Shown here piece after piece: positions 40,119 through 48,485 of a DNA stretch of 64,000 bases. Source of the DNA: Bacteroidota bacterium (GTDB lineage: Bacteria; Bacteroidota; Bacteroidia; Chitinophagales; Chitinophagaceae). Below the pieces are notes generated by a model that saw only the letters and a list, made by a program, of their open reading frames with translations, was not told where the DNA came from and searched no databases. A program made the translations under genes and the position numbers. Position 1 is the stretch's first letter. Each line of letters opens with the position of its first letter. Location of the stretch: contig JAFEAE010000017.1 of the NCBI GenBank assembly GCA_018266575.1, positions 372,001 through 436,000 of the forward strand. The letters run 5' to 3'.

Positions 40119-40558
40119 AAGAAGATATTTATGATGTCTGATTTTGTGATGTCTGATTTCTTTAGAAAAGCAATGAGCGTTTAGCATTTAGCGATTGTCT
40201 GAACTATGATTTTATCCTGATTTAGCTGATTTTCCTGATTGCTTATTTCCCATCAATCTCAAAAATCTTTTCAAATCCCAGTTCAGACAATTTCCGAAAC
40301 ACAGAAAAGGCGAGAAAACTCAGCCTCTTCCTGTGTTCATATCTACTACACACTTTTGTAAGACGACAAAGAAGAAAAAAACGTTACAGCCTTCGAAAGA
40401 AAAAAACCATCCTTCAGTTGAAAAAAATAATGGTTGGGGGAATTTCCGAACTATGAGTGATCTGATTTTTTGAATACTATGATTTTTTTGCTACTAATTT
40501 CCAACTACTAATTCCATTTCCTATCAATCCCATAAATCCCCTCAAATCCAGGTTCAGA
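40119..40558. other. 440-bp intergenic region with a complete R3 element
   Basis: 40119-40165 L1-like words (TGATGTCTGATTTTG); 40194-40291 complete R3; 40292-40449 mostly unique, with an imperfect inverted pair GAAACACAGAAAAGGC / GCCTCTTCCTGTGTTC (about 40296-40341); 40450-40561 a degenerate second R3 whose right end CAGGTTCAGACTA overlaps the stop codon of 40559-42970. No gene seen. Confidence 0.65.
40194..40291. repeat. R3 element, complete, 98 bp, MITE-like
   Basis: Perfect 12-bp terminal inverted repeats: ATTGTCTGAACT at the left, AGTTCAGACAAT at the right, followed inward by GATTT/AAATC. The interior is made of TGATTT and AATCTC words. No coding capacity. A direct target duplication is not evident. 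Half copies are scattered through most larger gaps. Confidence 0.75.
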
Positions 40559-42970
40559 CTATTCATTCCTCAGGCTCTTCACCGGGTTCGCCACTGCTGC
40601 TTTGATCGCCTGAAAACTCACAGTGATCACTGCAATAGCAATGGCAAGAAAAGCTGCGATCAAAAATATCCACCCGCTTATTGTTATGCGATAGGCGAAA
40701 TCCTGCAACCATTGGTGCATGAAATACCATGCTACCGGGGTTGCGATCATTATGGCGATCAATACAAGCTTAATAAAATCCTTCGAAATAAGCGATGCAA
40801 TACTGATTACAGATGCGCCTAATACTTTACGGATACCGATTTCTTTTACCCGCAAATGTGTGGCAAGGTGTGTGAGCCCAAATAACCCGAGGCAACAAAT
40901 CAATACAGACAATATAGTGGCAGCACTAATGATCTTTTGCCATTTTTTTTCCTGCAAATATTCTTTTGCATTGAATTCATCCCAAAAAGAATAGCTGTAT
41001 TCAGAGCCGGGTATTGCCGTCTTATACAGTTTTTCCAATGCAGCAAGAGATTGTTTCTGGCGATGTTTGTCAATTTTTATCAGCAATGTGCCCTCCCATA
41101 AATTGTTAACTCCCAGAATGGCGGGTTGAATTGCTTCTTTCAATGAACTGAAATGGTAATTTTTCACTACCCCGATGATCTTTGCATTTTTTGTGTACCA
41201 GTCTTTTATTTGCACGGAAGTGCCGATAGGGTTTTTCAAACCTGCCGCTTTTACAAAAGCTTCATTCACGATAACTGCATCTGTTTTATCACTTGGATAA
41301 GCGTCAGAAAAATTGCGCCCTTCTTTTAAAGGAATTTCAAGCATGGATATATAAGAGGGATCCACCACTTTGTAATTTGAAACTACAGTATTATTCTCTA
41401 AGTAAACTTTAATATCACTTGTTCCCGCTTCCAATGCTATTTGTTTGATGCCTGGTTCTTTTGCCAATTCATTTTTGAATGTGTTGTAAATTGTTTTTGC
41501 ATCTCGACGATTGGGAATATCAATACGTACAATATTATCAGGATTATATCCTAAATCTTTTGTTCGGATAAAATCCATTTGTTCATAATAAATGATGGAG
41601 CCGATAATGAGGCAGATCGCTATAGAAAATTGCAGTGCCACTAAAGTTTTGCCAAACCAATTGCGGCCAGACAATGCGATTTTGTTATACAATACTTCTG
41701 AAGGTTTGAACCTGGCGAGTATATATGCCGGGTATAAACCGGCTAATAAAACATTGGCGATTACCAGGCAAATGAAATAGCAAAACAGTTTCCAATCCAA
41801 CACAACAGAAAGTGTGATCTGCCGGTCTGCTAACTGGTTAAAGAAAGGAAGTAATATTTGCGTAAGCACAATCGCTATACAAAGAGCTGCGATGCATGTG
41901 ATAAATGATTCAACCAAAAATTGTAAAATGATCTGGCCTTTGCTGCTGCCATTGATTTTTCGCACGCCAATTTCTTTCGCCCTGTTCAATGAATTGCCAA
42001 TATTCAGGTTTATAAAATTGATAGATGCCATCAACAGGATGAACAGCGATATTCCCATTAAAAAATACGAATAAACAGGGCTGCTTCCATTTGAAGAACC
42101 ACCGTCGCGGCTATTCCCTGAATAATATGGATGCAAATGAATATCAGTGATCGGTTGCAGCCAGTATGAAACTTGCTTATCAAATCCGCCCGTTCTTTTT
42201 CCTTCCTCTGATTGTTCTTTTGCATTGACATTATGAATTGATACAAATTCTTTTTCAATCTTTTCCAAATCAGCTTGAGGTCGAACAACTACAAATGTGC
42301 CGAGATAAGAATTCAGCCAGTTGTTTTCTTTAAACATCATTTGCAGATAGCTGAATGGGATCAGGATATCAAATTGAATGGAAGAATTAGCGGGCAGGTT
42401 TTTTGTGACTGCAGAAATGTTAAATGAAGCGAATAATGAATCCGGCGTGTCAGCCACTTCTAATCTTTTGCCAACAACATTTGTTGTGCCGAAAAATTTT
42501 AGTGCAGTTTTTTCTGTTATTACAATTGAATGTCTATCGCTCAAAGCAGTATTTGGATTTCCGTACAATAAAGGAAAAGAAAACACTTTAAAAAAAGTTG
42601 AATCAGCAAAATCGGTCAAGAGATTAAATGCTTTACCGGAAGATTTCACATTCTCAATAATATCTCCGCAAAATACACGCACATAATCCTGGATTTCCGG
42701 AACCTGGTTTTTAAATGCAGGCCCCTGAGCCTGTCCTGTACCACCAGTCCTTTCTACAAATCCCGTTTTATTGTCCCTATAAATTGTATTGATCCTGAAA
42801 AGATGAGGATTATTTTTATGAAATGAATCGAAGCTTCTTTCATTTTTGAAATATAGAATTGACAACACCATGCAGCTTAAAGCAACAGCCAATCCTGAAA
42901 CATTGATAACAGAATACAATTTTTTATTCCACAAGTGCCGGAATGCTATTTTAAAATAATTCCTGAACAT
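40559..42970 (-). CDS. FtsX/MacB-type ABC permease, divergent
   Basis: 803 residues from ATG 42970 (MFRNYFKIAFRHLWNKK). Several family-wide positions are changed: ASINFINLNIGNSLNRAKE before GVRK (335-338), then KINGSSKGQ in place of KVxGSxR; the tail is SLRNE, the only visible copy without SLRSE. Second GIRK at 712-715. The post-TM4 text FKPSEVLYNKIALSGRNWFG recalls the SRFQIAGKNYLQK of 1935 and 56319, so it is a distant member of that group. The stop codon TAG is formed by the end of an R3 repeat, and the last coding bases lie beside it. Confidence 0.95.
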   Translation of the reverse strand: MFRNYFKIAFRHLWNKKLYSVINVSGLAVALSCMVLSILYFKNERSFDSFHKNNPHLFRINTIYRDNKTGFVERTGGTGQAQGPAFKNQVPEIQDYVRVFCGDIIENVKSSGKAFNLLTDFADSTFFKVFSFPLLYGNPNTALSDRHSIVITEKTALKFFGTTNVVGKRLEVADTPDSLFASFNISAVTKNLPANSSIQFDILIPFSYLQMMFKENNWLNSYLGTFVVVRPQADLEKIEKEFVSIHNVNAKEQSEEGKRTGGFDKQVSYWLQPITDIHLHPYYSGNSRDGGSSNGSSPVYSYFLMGISLFILLMASINFINLNIGNSLNRAKEIGVRKINGSSKGQIILQFLVESFITCIAALCIAIVLTQILLPFFNQLADRQITLSVVLDWKLFCYFICLVIANVLLAGLYPAYILARFKPSEVLYNKIALSGRNWFGKTLVALQFSIAICLIIGSIIYYEQMDFIRTKDLGYNPDNIVRIDIPNRRDAKTIYNTFKNELAKEPGIKQIALEAGTSDIKVYLENNTVVSNYKVVDPSYISMLEIPLKEGRNFSDAYPSDKTDAVIVNEAFVKAAGLKNPIGTSVQIKDWYTKNAKIIGVVKNYHFSSLKEAIQPAILGVNNLWEGTLLIKIDKHRQKQSLAALEKLYKTAIPGSEYSYSFWDEFNAKEYLQEKKWQKIISAATILSVLICCLGLFGLTHLATHLRVKEIGIRKVLGASVISIASLISKDFIKLVLIAIMIATPVAWYFMHQWLQDFAYRITISGWIFLIAAFLAIAIAVITVSFQAIKAAVANPVKSLRNE

Positions 42971-43334
42971 GATATTTAATATTTACGATGAGAGATGTAC
43001 GATGTGTGAGAAATAGTTTCAGTCGTCAGTCCACAGTTTTCAGTTCTGAAATTCGACATTTCCTTTCTTATTTATTATTCCTTATTTCTTATTTCTTATT
43101 TTTTTTGATCTTAGCTTATTACTACTATTAAACATCGTTGCCTTCGATTCTTCCAGTGGAAGAATCGCACTCTTCAACGTCAACAATTCTATTGAGCGAT
43201 TGTCTGAACCACGATTTCAACCTGATTTAGCTGATTCGCCTGATGCTCATTGTCAATTATACATTTTCAATTGTCAATTCACTGAGTTTTCAACTCTCTA
43301 CTGACGACTGAAAACTGAAAACTGACAACTGTCC
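42971..43334. other. 364-bp intergenic mosaic
   Basis: L1 leader (42974-43016), R6 in one orientation (43018-43045), TTCTTATTTC low complexity, R1 (43125-43200) with its hairpin, an R3 half (GTCTGAACCACG, 43201-43230), low complexity, and R6 in the opposite orientation (43292-43333). The two R6 copies could pair in the transcript. No gene seen. Confidence 0.7.
43125..43200 (+). repeat. R1 repeat copy with the GATTCTTCC hairpin
   Basis: Hairpin 43145-43167, arms CGATTCTTCC/GGAAGAATCG, loop AGT, between CATCGTTGCCTT and CACTCTTCAACG. It is followed directly by an R3 half. Confidence 0.75.
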
Positions 43335-45743
43335 TCATTCGCTCCGCAAACTCTTCACCGGGTTTGCCAGTGCAGCTTTTATCGCCTGGAAACTCACCGT
43401 GATCACAGTGATCAATGCAATGGCTGCTGCTGCTAACAAAAATATATTCACAGAGATAGGTACACGATACGCAAAACTTTGCAACCATTTATTCATCATC
43501 AGCCATGCAAGGGGAAATGCGATCAGTACAGCCATTACAACAAGTTTAAAAAAATCTTTCGATAACATCAACGTAATGTCATCGACAGAAGCGCCGATTA
43601 CTTTTCGGATGCCGATTTCCTTCTGGCGTTTTTGTGCAGTAAATGCAGCAAGGCCAAATAATCCCAGGCATGATATAATAATCGCGATTCCTGCAAAATA
43701 CCTGGAGAGCACAGCTACTCTTTCTTCTGAAGCATACATTGCCTGGTAATCTTCATCTAAGAATTTATAATCCAGGAGAAGTCCGTCGTTATAGGTTTTA
43801 TAAAACTGCCCGATCTTAGCAATCGTTTCTCTTTCCATTCCTGCTTTTAGTTTCACCATCACCGTTGGACTTGGAGTTATGTATTCTAAGAATGCAGGCC
43901 CGACTTTTTTATATAAAGATTGAAAATGAAAATCTTTCGCTATGCCGATAATTGTTTTCTTATGCCCCCAAAGCGAAACTGTTTTACCAACAGGGTTTTT
44001 CAAACCCATCGCAGCAATTGCAGATTCATTAAAAATAACAGAAAGGCTATCTGAAGGATATTCCTTCGAAAACGTTCTTCCTTCTGCCATTTTAATTCCA
44101 AGCACATTCATAAAGTCATAATCGCCACTCACACCATAATATTCAATACTTAAATTCGGATCTTTCCCATTCCAATCAATGCCACCGCCACTGTGAGCTG
44201 TATTACCAAAAAAATCTCCGTCCATCATCGATGCATTTATAACTCCCGGAATCTTTTTCACTTCATCTGTAAATACATTTTGATGATCCTGCAGTTTTCC
44301 TTCTGCAGCAAACCGGATAATATTATCCTTGTTATACCCAAGATTTTTTGTCTGCACTAAATTCATTTGTTGGTACACCACCATCACTGCAATGATCAGC
44401 ACAACAGAAATAGTAAACTGAAAAACCACTAATCCTTTTCGTATAAAAGATTCACCGGATGTTGTAGTCAATTTTCCCTTCAATATCATCACAGGTTTGA
44501 AACCTGAGAGATACAACGCCGGATAACTTCCTGCAATTACCCCGGTGATAAATGAAAAACTCACAACAGTAAGAATAAATGCTGCATCAATATGCAACGA
44601 CAATTCTTTGCCCGTGATCTGCTTGAATGCAGGAAGCAATAAAGAAGCAATGGCAATAGCGATCGCCATTGCAGAAAATGATAGCAGCATTGACTCCGCC
44701 ATATATTGAAACACGAGTGCCACACGCGAAGCGCCAACTACTTTTCGCACTCCAACTTCTTTCATTCTGCCGGCAGCTTTTGCAGTAGAAAGATTCATGA
44801 AGTTGATACATGCTATCACCAAAATAAAAATTGCAATGATGGAAAATAACCGTACATATTCTATTCTTCCGCCGGCATCTTTTCCATTCACATAATTATT
44901 GTACAGATAACCATCAGAATATTTTTTTGCTACAAGCGTACCTTCATATTGTTCCATGTTTTTTCCCGGGTACAATGATTTTACTTTTTCAATAGTGTAA
45001 TTTTTTATTTTTTTATTGAATGCTTCCATATTTGTTCCGGGCCTTACTGTAACGTACGTCGAAACCATATTGCTTCCCCAAAAGGTAACATCGCCCATGG
45101 TGTGTTCAAATTTTTGTGCGTAATAATCGAAGGGAAATAATACATCAAACTGACTTGTTGCATTTGCAGGCGGTGCTGTATAAACTCCTGCAACAGTAAA
45201 CGGGCCGCTGAGATCAATATCATCATCCTTAAAATTCCAGCTGATCGTTTTACCAACAACATCTGTTGAGTTGAATAATTTCATAGCCGTTTTATCCGAC
45301 AAAAAAATTCCCGATACCCCGGATACAAAATCAACTCCACTAATAACAGGATAAGTGAACACATGGAAGAAGTCTTTACCGGCAAATTCATGCTTCACTT
45401 TCAGATGCTTATCGCCAAATGAAATCACGCTAAGTTGGGAATGTTTTGCTACCTGTACTGCATGTTCTATTTCCGGATATGATTTTTTTAATTCGTCTGC
45501 AAGCAACCCTTGCGTTGTTGAATAGGTTTGAGAAGTGCCATCTGCATTCATATTATTTTTATATACCTGGTAAAGCCGGCTGTCCTGCACATTGAATTTA
45601 TCAACATGCAACTCATCATTCACCCATAAATAAATGAGCAGCACACACGCAAGCCCTGTTGATAATCCTAATAAATTAAGAATTGTAAACTGTTTTTGTT
45701 TGAGAAGATTGCGCCACGCGATCTTGAAATAATTTTTAAGCAT
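43335..45743 (-). CDS. FtsX/MacB-type ABC permease
   Basis: 802 residues from ATG 45743 (MLKNYFKIAWRNLLKQK). GVRK at 331-334 is preceded by STAKAAGRMKEV, where others have STARSxKRAKEV. GIRK at 711-714 within KRQKEIGIRKVIGASV. Sister of 7801-10170 (DELKKSYPEI, NGKDAGGRIEYV). The first periplasmic domain has an extra acidic stretch (FKDDDIDLSGPF, about 171-182). The start follows a shortened R3 end (AATATTCAGACA then ATG), joining an L1 leader to an L2 end. Confidence 0.95.
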   Translation of the reverse strand: MLKNYFKIAWRNLLKQKQFTILNLLGLSTGLACVLLIYLWVNDELHVDKFNVQDSRLYQVYKNNMNADGTSQTYSTTQGLLADELKKSYPEIEHAVQVAKHSQLSVISFGDKHLKVKHEFAGKDFFHVFTYPVISGVDFVSGVSGIFLSDKTAMKLFNSTDVVGKTISWNFKDDDIDLSGPFTVAGVYTAPPANATSQFDVLFPFDYYAQKFEHTMGDVTFWGSNMVSTYVTVRPGTNMEAFNKKIKNYTIEKVKSLYPGKNMEQYEGTLVAKKYSDGYLYNNYVNGKDAGGRIEYVRLFSIIAIFILVIACINFMNLSTAKAAGRMKEVGVRKVVGASRVALVFQYMAESMLLSFSAMAIAIAIASLLLPAFKQITGKELSLHIDAAFILTVVSFSFITGVIAGSYPALYLSGFKPVMILKGKLTTTSGESFIRKGLVVFQFTISVVLIIAVMVVYQQMNLVQTKNLGYNKDNIIRFAAEGKLQDHQNVFTDEVKKIPGVINASMMDGDFFGNTAHSGGGIDWNGKDPNLSIEYYGVSGDYDFMNVLGIKMAEGRTFSKEYPSDSLSVIFNESAIAAMGLKNPVGKTVSLWGHKKTIIGIAKDFHFQSLYKKVGPAFLEYITPSPTVMVKLKAGMERETIAKIGQFYKTYNDGLLLDYKFLDEDYQAMYASEERVAVLSRYFAGIAIIISCLGLFGLAAFTAQKRQKEIGIRKVIGASVDDITLMLSKDFFKLVVMAVLIAFPLAWLMMNKWLQSFAYRVPISVNIFLLAAAAIALITVITVSFQAIKAALANPVKSLRSE

Positions 45744-45836
45744 TGTCTGAATATTTACGATGTCGGATGTACGATTTCTGAAATTTAACGTTCCCTTCCT
45801 AATTCCTTATTTCTTGTTTTTTATTTTTTATTTTTT

Positions 45837-45934
45837 GTAACCAGCAACATTGCTATTATGAAGCATCGTTGCGTTGCGTTGCGTCGCACCTGCCTACCGC
45901 AGGCAGGCTCTTCAGCGTCAACAATTCTATTGAA
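45837..45934 (+). repeat. R1 repeat copy with the CCTGCCT hairpin
   Basis: GTAACCAGCAACATTGC to AACAATTCTATTGAAC. Hairpin 45889-45907. A short tandem GCGTT duplication precedes it (GTTGCGTTGCGTTGCGTC), not seen in other copies. Confidence 0.72.
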
Positions 45935-45989
45935 CACCTCATTTTCAATTTTCCACTATCAATTGTCAATTCACTCCGTTCACCATTCA

Positions 45990-48365
45990 CTACTCACTCC
46001 TCAAACTCTTCACCGGGTTCGCCATCGCAGCTTTTACCGATTGATAGCTTATTGTTATCAACGCTATCAGTACAGATAAAATTCCGGCACCTGCAAACAC
46101 CCACCATTCAATCCCTATACGATAGGTATAATTCTGCAACCATATATGCATAAAATACCAGGCTATTGGTGATGCTATTAGAAATGCAATTATTATCAGT
46201 TTCAAAAAATCTTTCGATAACAAAACCGTGATCGTTCCAACGCCTGCGCCTAAAACTTTCCGTACACCAATTTCTTTGATACGTGTTTCAGCCATGTATG
46301 TTGCCAATCCAAATAAACCAAGACAGGAAATAAAAATGCTCAACCCTGCAAATAATAAAGCAAGGCTTCCGGTGCGCTGCACCTCACGGAATTTATAGTT
46401 GTAGGATTCATCAGCAAAAATGTATTCGAACGGATATTGAGGATTATATTTTTTAAAGATGGCTTCTGCTTTCGCAATATTTGTTGAAACAGGATTTGCC
46501 GGGTTCAGTTTAAAATGGACCACCTGGAAAAAATAAGCCGGTCCTTTTATAATTACCGGGTTCACACTTGCTTCAAATGGTGATTCCATTATAAAATCTT
46601 TCACCACACCAACAACATGCCACTGTTCTTTATATCCCGTTCTGCGAATGATCTGCCCGATCGGGTTTTTAAAACGCATTGCTTTCACTGCAGATTCATT
46701 CAGCACTACAGCCATTGTGTCCGCAGGATAATTATATATATCAATATCTCTTCCCTTCACCAATGTTGCTCCCATCGTTTTTACAAAATTTGCATCAGAG
46801 CCCATTTGTATAAATTCAAGCCTGCCGTCTTCCGGCGTACTTCCATCCCAAACATAAGCCGAGCCGCTTCCCCATCGTTGCGTGATCGGGTTTGCCGTGC
46901 GTGTAACAGAAACAACAGCGCCACTGGAAAGCAATTCGTCCTTTATAGCTTTATAATGTTTATCAACATCGCCTTGTGTAAATGTGTACACAAGATTGTT
47001 TTTGTTATAACCAGCATCTCGGCCTTGTACAAACTCGATCTGGCGTTCAACAATAATTGTTGCTATGATAAGAATAATCGCGAATGTGAATTGCAATACT
47101 ACCAGCACTCTTCGTGGAGTGATCACTGCCTGCACATTTCTGAATGTGCCTTTTAACACGCTCACCGGCTTAAATGAAGAAAGATAAATTGCGGGATAAC
47201 TTCCGGCAATCAAGCCCGTGAATATAATAAATGAAACGGCAAATAACCAGAATTTTAAATTGCCATAATCTATAAACAATATTTTTCCAACCAATGTATT
47301 GAATGCGGGCAACGACAACTGAACGATCAGTAATGCAATACAAAACGAAATACATGAAAGCACGATGCTCTCACCAATAAACTGACTTACTAACGTGCTC
47401 CTATATGCGCCGGAAACTTTTCGTATGCCAACTTCCTTTGCCCGTTTTTCGCTCCGGGCCGTGCTGAGGTTCATGAAATTGATACATGCGATCAATAAAA
47501 TAAAACCCGCTATAATGCTGAACAATTTTACCATCTCCATCCGTCCCGAAACTAATTTTCCATTCTCCGGCCTTCCATATAAATAAGCACGGCTCATTGG
47601 TTGTGTGAACACTTCAGCTTTCGATTGAAATGCATCATCGCGTGTATGATCGATAATGATATTTTTCACTTTCGCATCGAATGCAGCCTGCGATACATTT
47701 GGTTTCAGCAACACATACGTAAATGGATAATTATTCGTCCAGAGATTATCATCCCATCCGAGCTTTGTCATAAAACTCCAGGGCAATAAAAACGGGAAAT
47801 TGAATTGCGTGTTTGCCGGAAGGTTTTTCAATACAGCAGTTACTTTAAAATTTTCATTGCTATCTATGCGCACCGTCTTACCGATTACATCATCAGTGCC
47901 GAATAATTTTTTTGCAAGGTCTTCCGTCAATACAATCCCGGAAGGGCCATTCAACGCCTGTCTTGCATTACCTGCGATCAATGGAAAATCAAACATGCTT
48001 AGAAAACTACTATCGGTAAACGCACCACGGACGTTCAAATGTTTTTCACCTACAGTCAATAAAAAAGTTACGTTTACATATCGTGCAACATCTTCTACTT
48101 CGGGATAATCTTTTTTCAATGCCGGCGCAAGAACCATAGGGTTTTGATCCACGGCCTGCAACACACCGCTCACTTTATTCCTGTTATAAACACGATACAG
48201 CCTGTCTGTATTTTTATAAAAACGGTCGGTGCTCACTTCGCTTTCAATCCATAATAAAATCAACATAGCACTCGCCATTCCTACGGCAAGCCCGATAATA
48301 TTTATTGCAGAAGCGCTTTTGCTTCTTGCCAGTTTCCGAAAGGTGATTTTGAAAAAATTATTCAT
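45990..48365 (-). CDS. FtsX/MacB-type ABC permease, variant N-terminus
   Basis: 791 residues from ATG 48365. The N-terminus MNNFFKITFRKLARSK is one residue shorter than the MxKNYFKxAxRNL of the other copies, shifting the TM1 GL to 25-26. GIRK at 313-316 and GVRK at 700-703. The segment after TM1 is ESEVSTDRFYKNTDRLYRVY. MSRAYLYGRPENGKLVSG precedes TM2, a loose form of the W-H-L-S motif group. The second coupling segment is LGAGVGTITVLLSKDF. It has an L3-type leader with TTATCCCCACTCCCTAAAG. Confidence 0.95.
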   Translation of the reverse strand: MNNFFKITFRKLARSKSASAINIIGLAVGMASAMLILLWIESEVSTDRFYKNTDRLYRVYNRNKVSGVLQAVDQNPMVLAPALKKDYPEVEDVARYVNVTFLLTVGEKHLNVRGAFTDSSFLSMFDFPLIAGNARQALNGPSGIVLTEDLAKKLFGTDDVIGKTVRIDSNENFKVTAVLKNLPANTQFNFPFLLPWSFMTKLGWDDNLWTNNYPFTYVLLKPNVSQAAFDAKVKNIIIDHTRDDAFQSKAEVFTQPMSRAYLYGRPENGKLVSGRMEMVKLFSIIAGFILLIACINFMNLSTARSEKRAKEVGIRKVSGAYRSTLVSQFIGESIVLSCISFCIALLIVQLSLPAFNTLVGKILFIDYGNLKFWLFAVSFIIFTGLIAGSYPAIYLSSFKPVSVLKGTFRNVQAVITPRRVLVVLQFTFAIILIIATIIVERQIEFVQGRDAGYNKNNLVYTFTQGDVDKHYKAIKDELLSSGAVVSVTRTANPITQRWGSGSAYVWDGSTPEDGRLEFIQMGSDANFVKTMGATLVKGRDIDIYNYPADTMAVVLNESAVKAMRFKNPIGQIIRRTGYKEQWHVVGVVKDFIMESPFEASVNPVIIKGPAYFFQVVHFKLNPANPVSTNIAKAEAIFKKYNPQYPFEYIFADESYNYKFREVQRTGSLALLFAGLSIFISCLGLFGLATYMAETRIKEIGVRKVLGAGVGTITVLLSKDFLKLIIIAFLIASPIAWYFMHIWLQNYTYRIGIEWWVFAGAGILSVLIALITISYQSVKAAMANPVKSLRSE

Positions 48366-48369
48366 TATA

Positions 48370-48485
48370 AAAGAATTATCCCCACTCCCTAAAGGGAAGT
48401 GGATTGTGAATTACTAATTATATTTATGAACATTATTTTTTTGAAAAGTTACTTTTCACTATGTCCCCTTTTGTGGCCACGGGTT
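48370..48485. repeat. L3 intergenic block
   Basis: CCCCACTCCCTAAAGGGAAG at the left, TGTCCCCTTTTGTGGCCACG at the right, AT-rich core. The palindromes are less regular than at 1815 and 58719. Confidence 0.6.

Noticed and set aside
40119..40187. Extended N-terminus of 37683-40118 (23 extra codons)
   Set aside because: The added residues are repeat-derived (IRHHKIRHHK), and the family start MIKNY fits at 40118.
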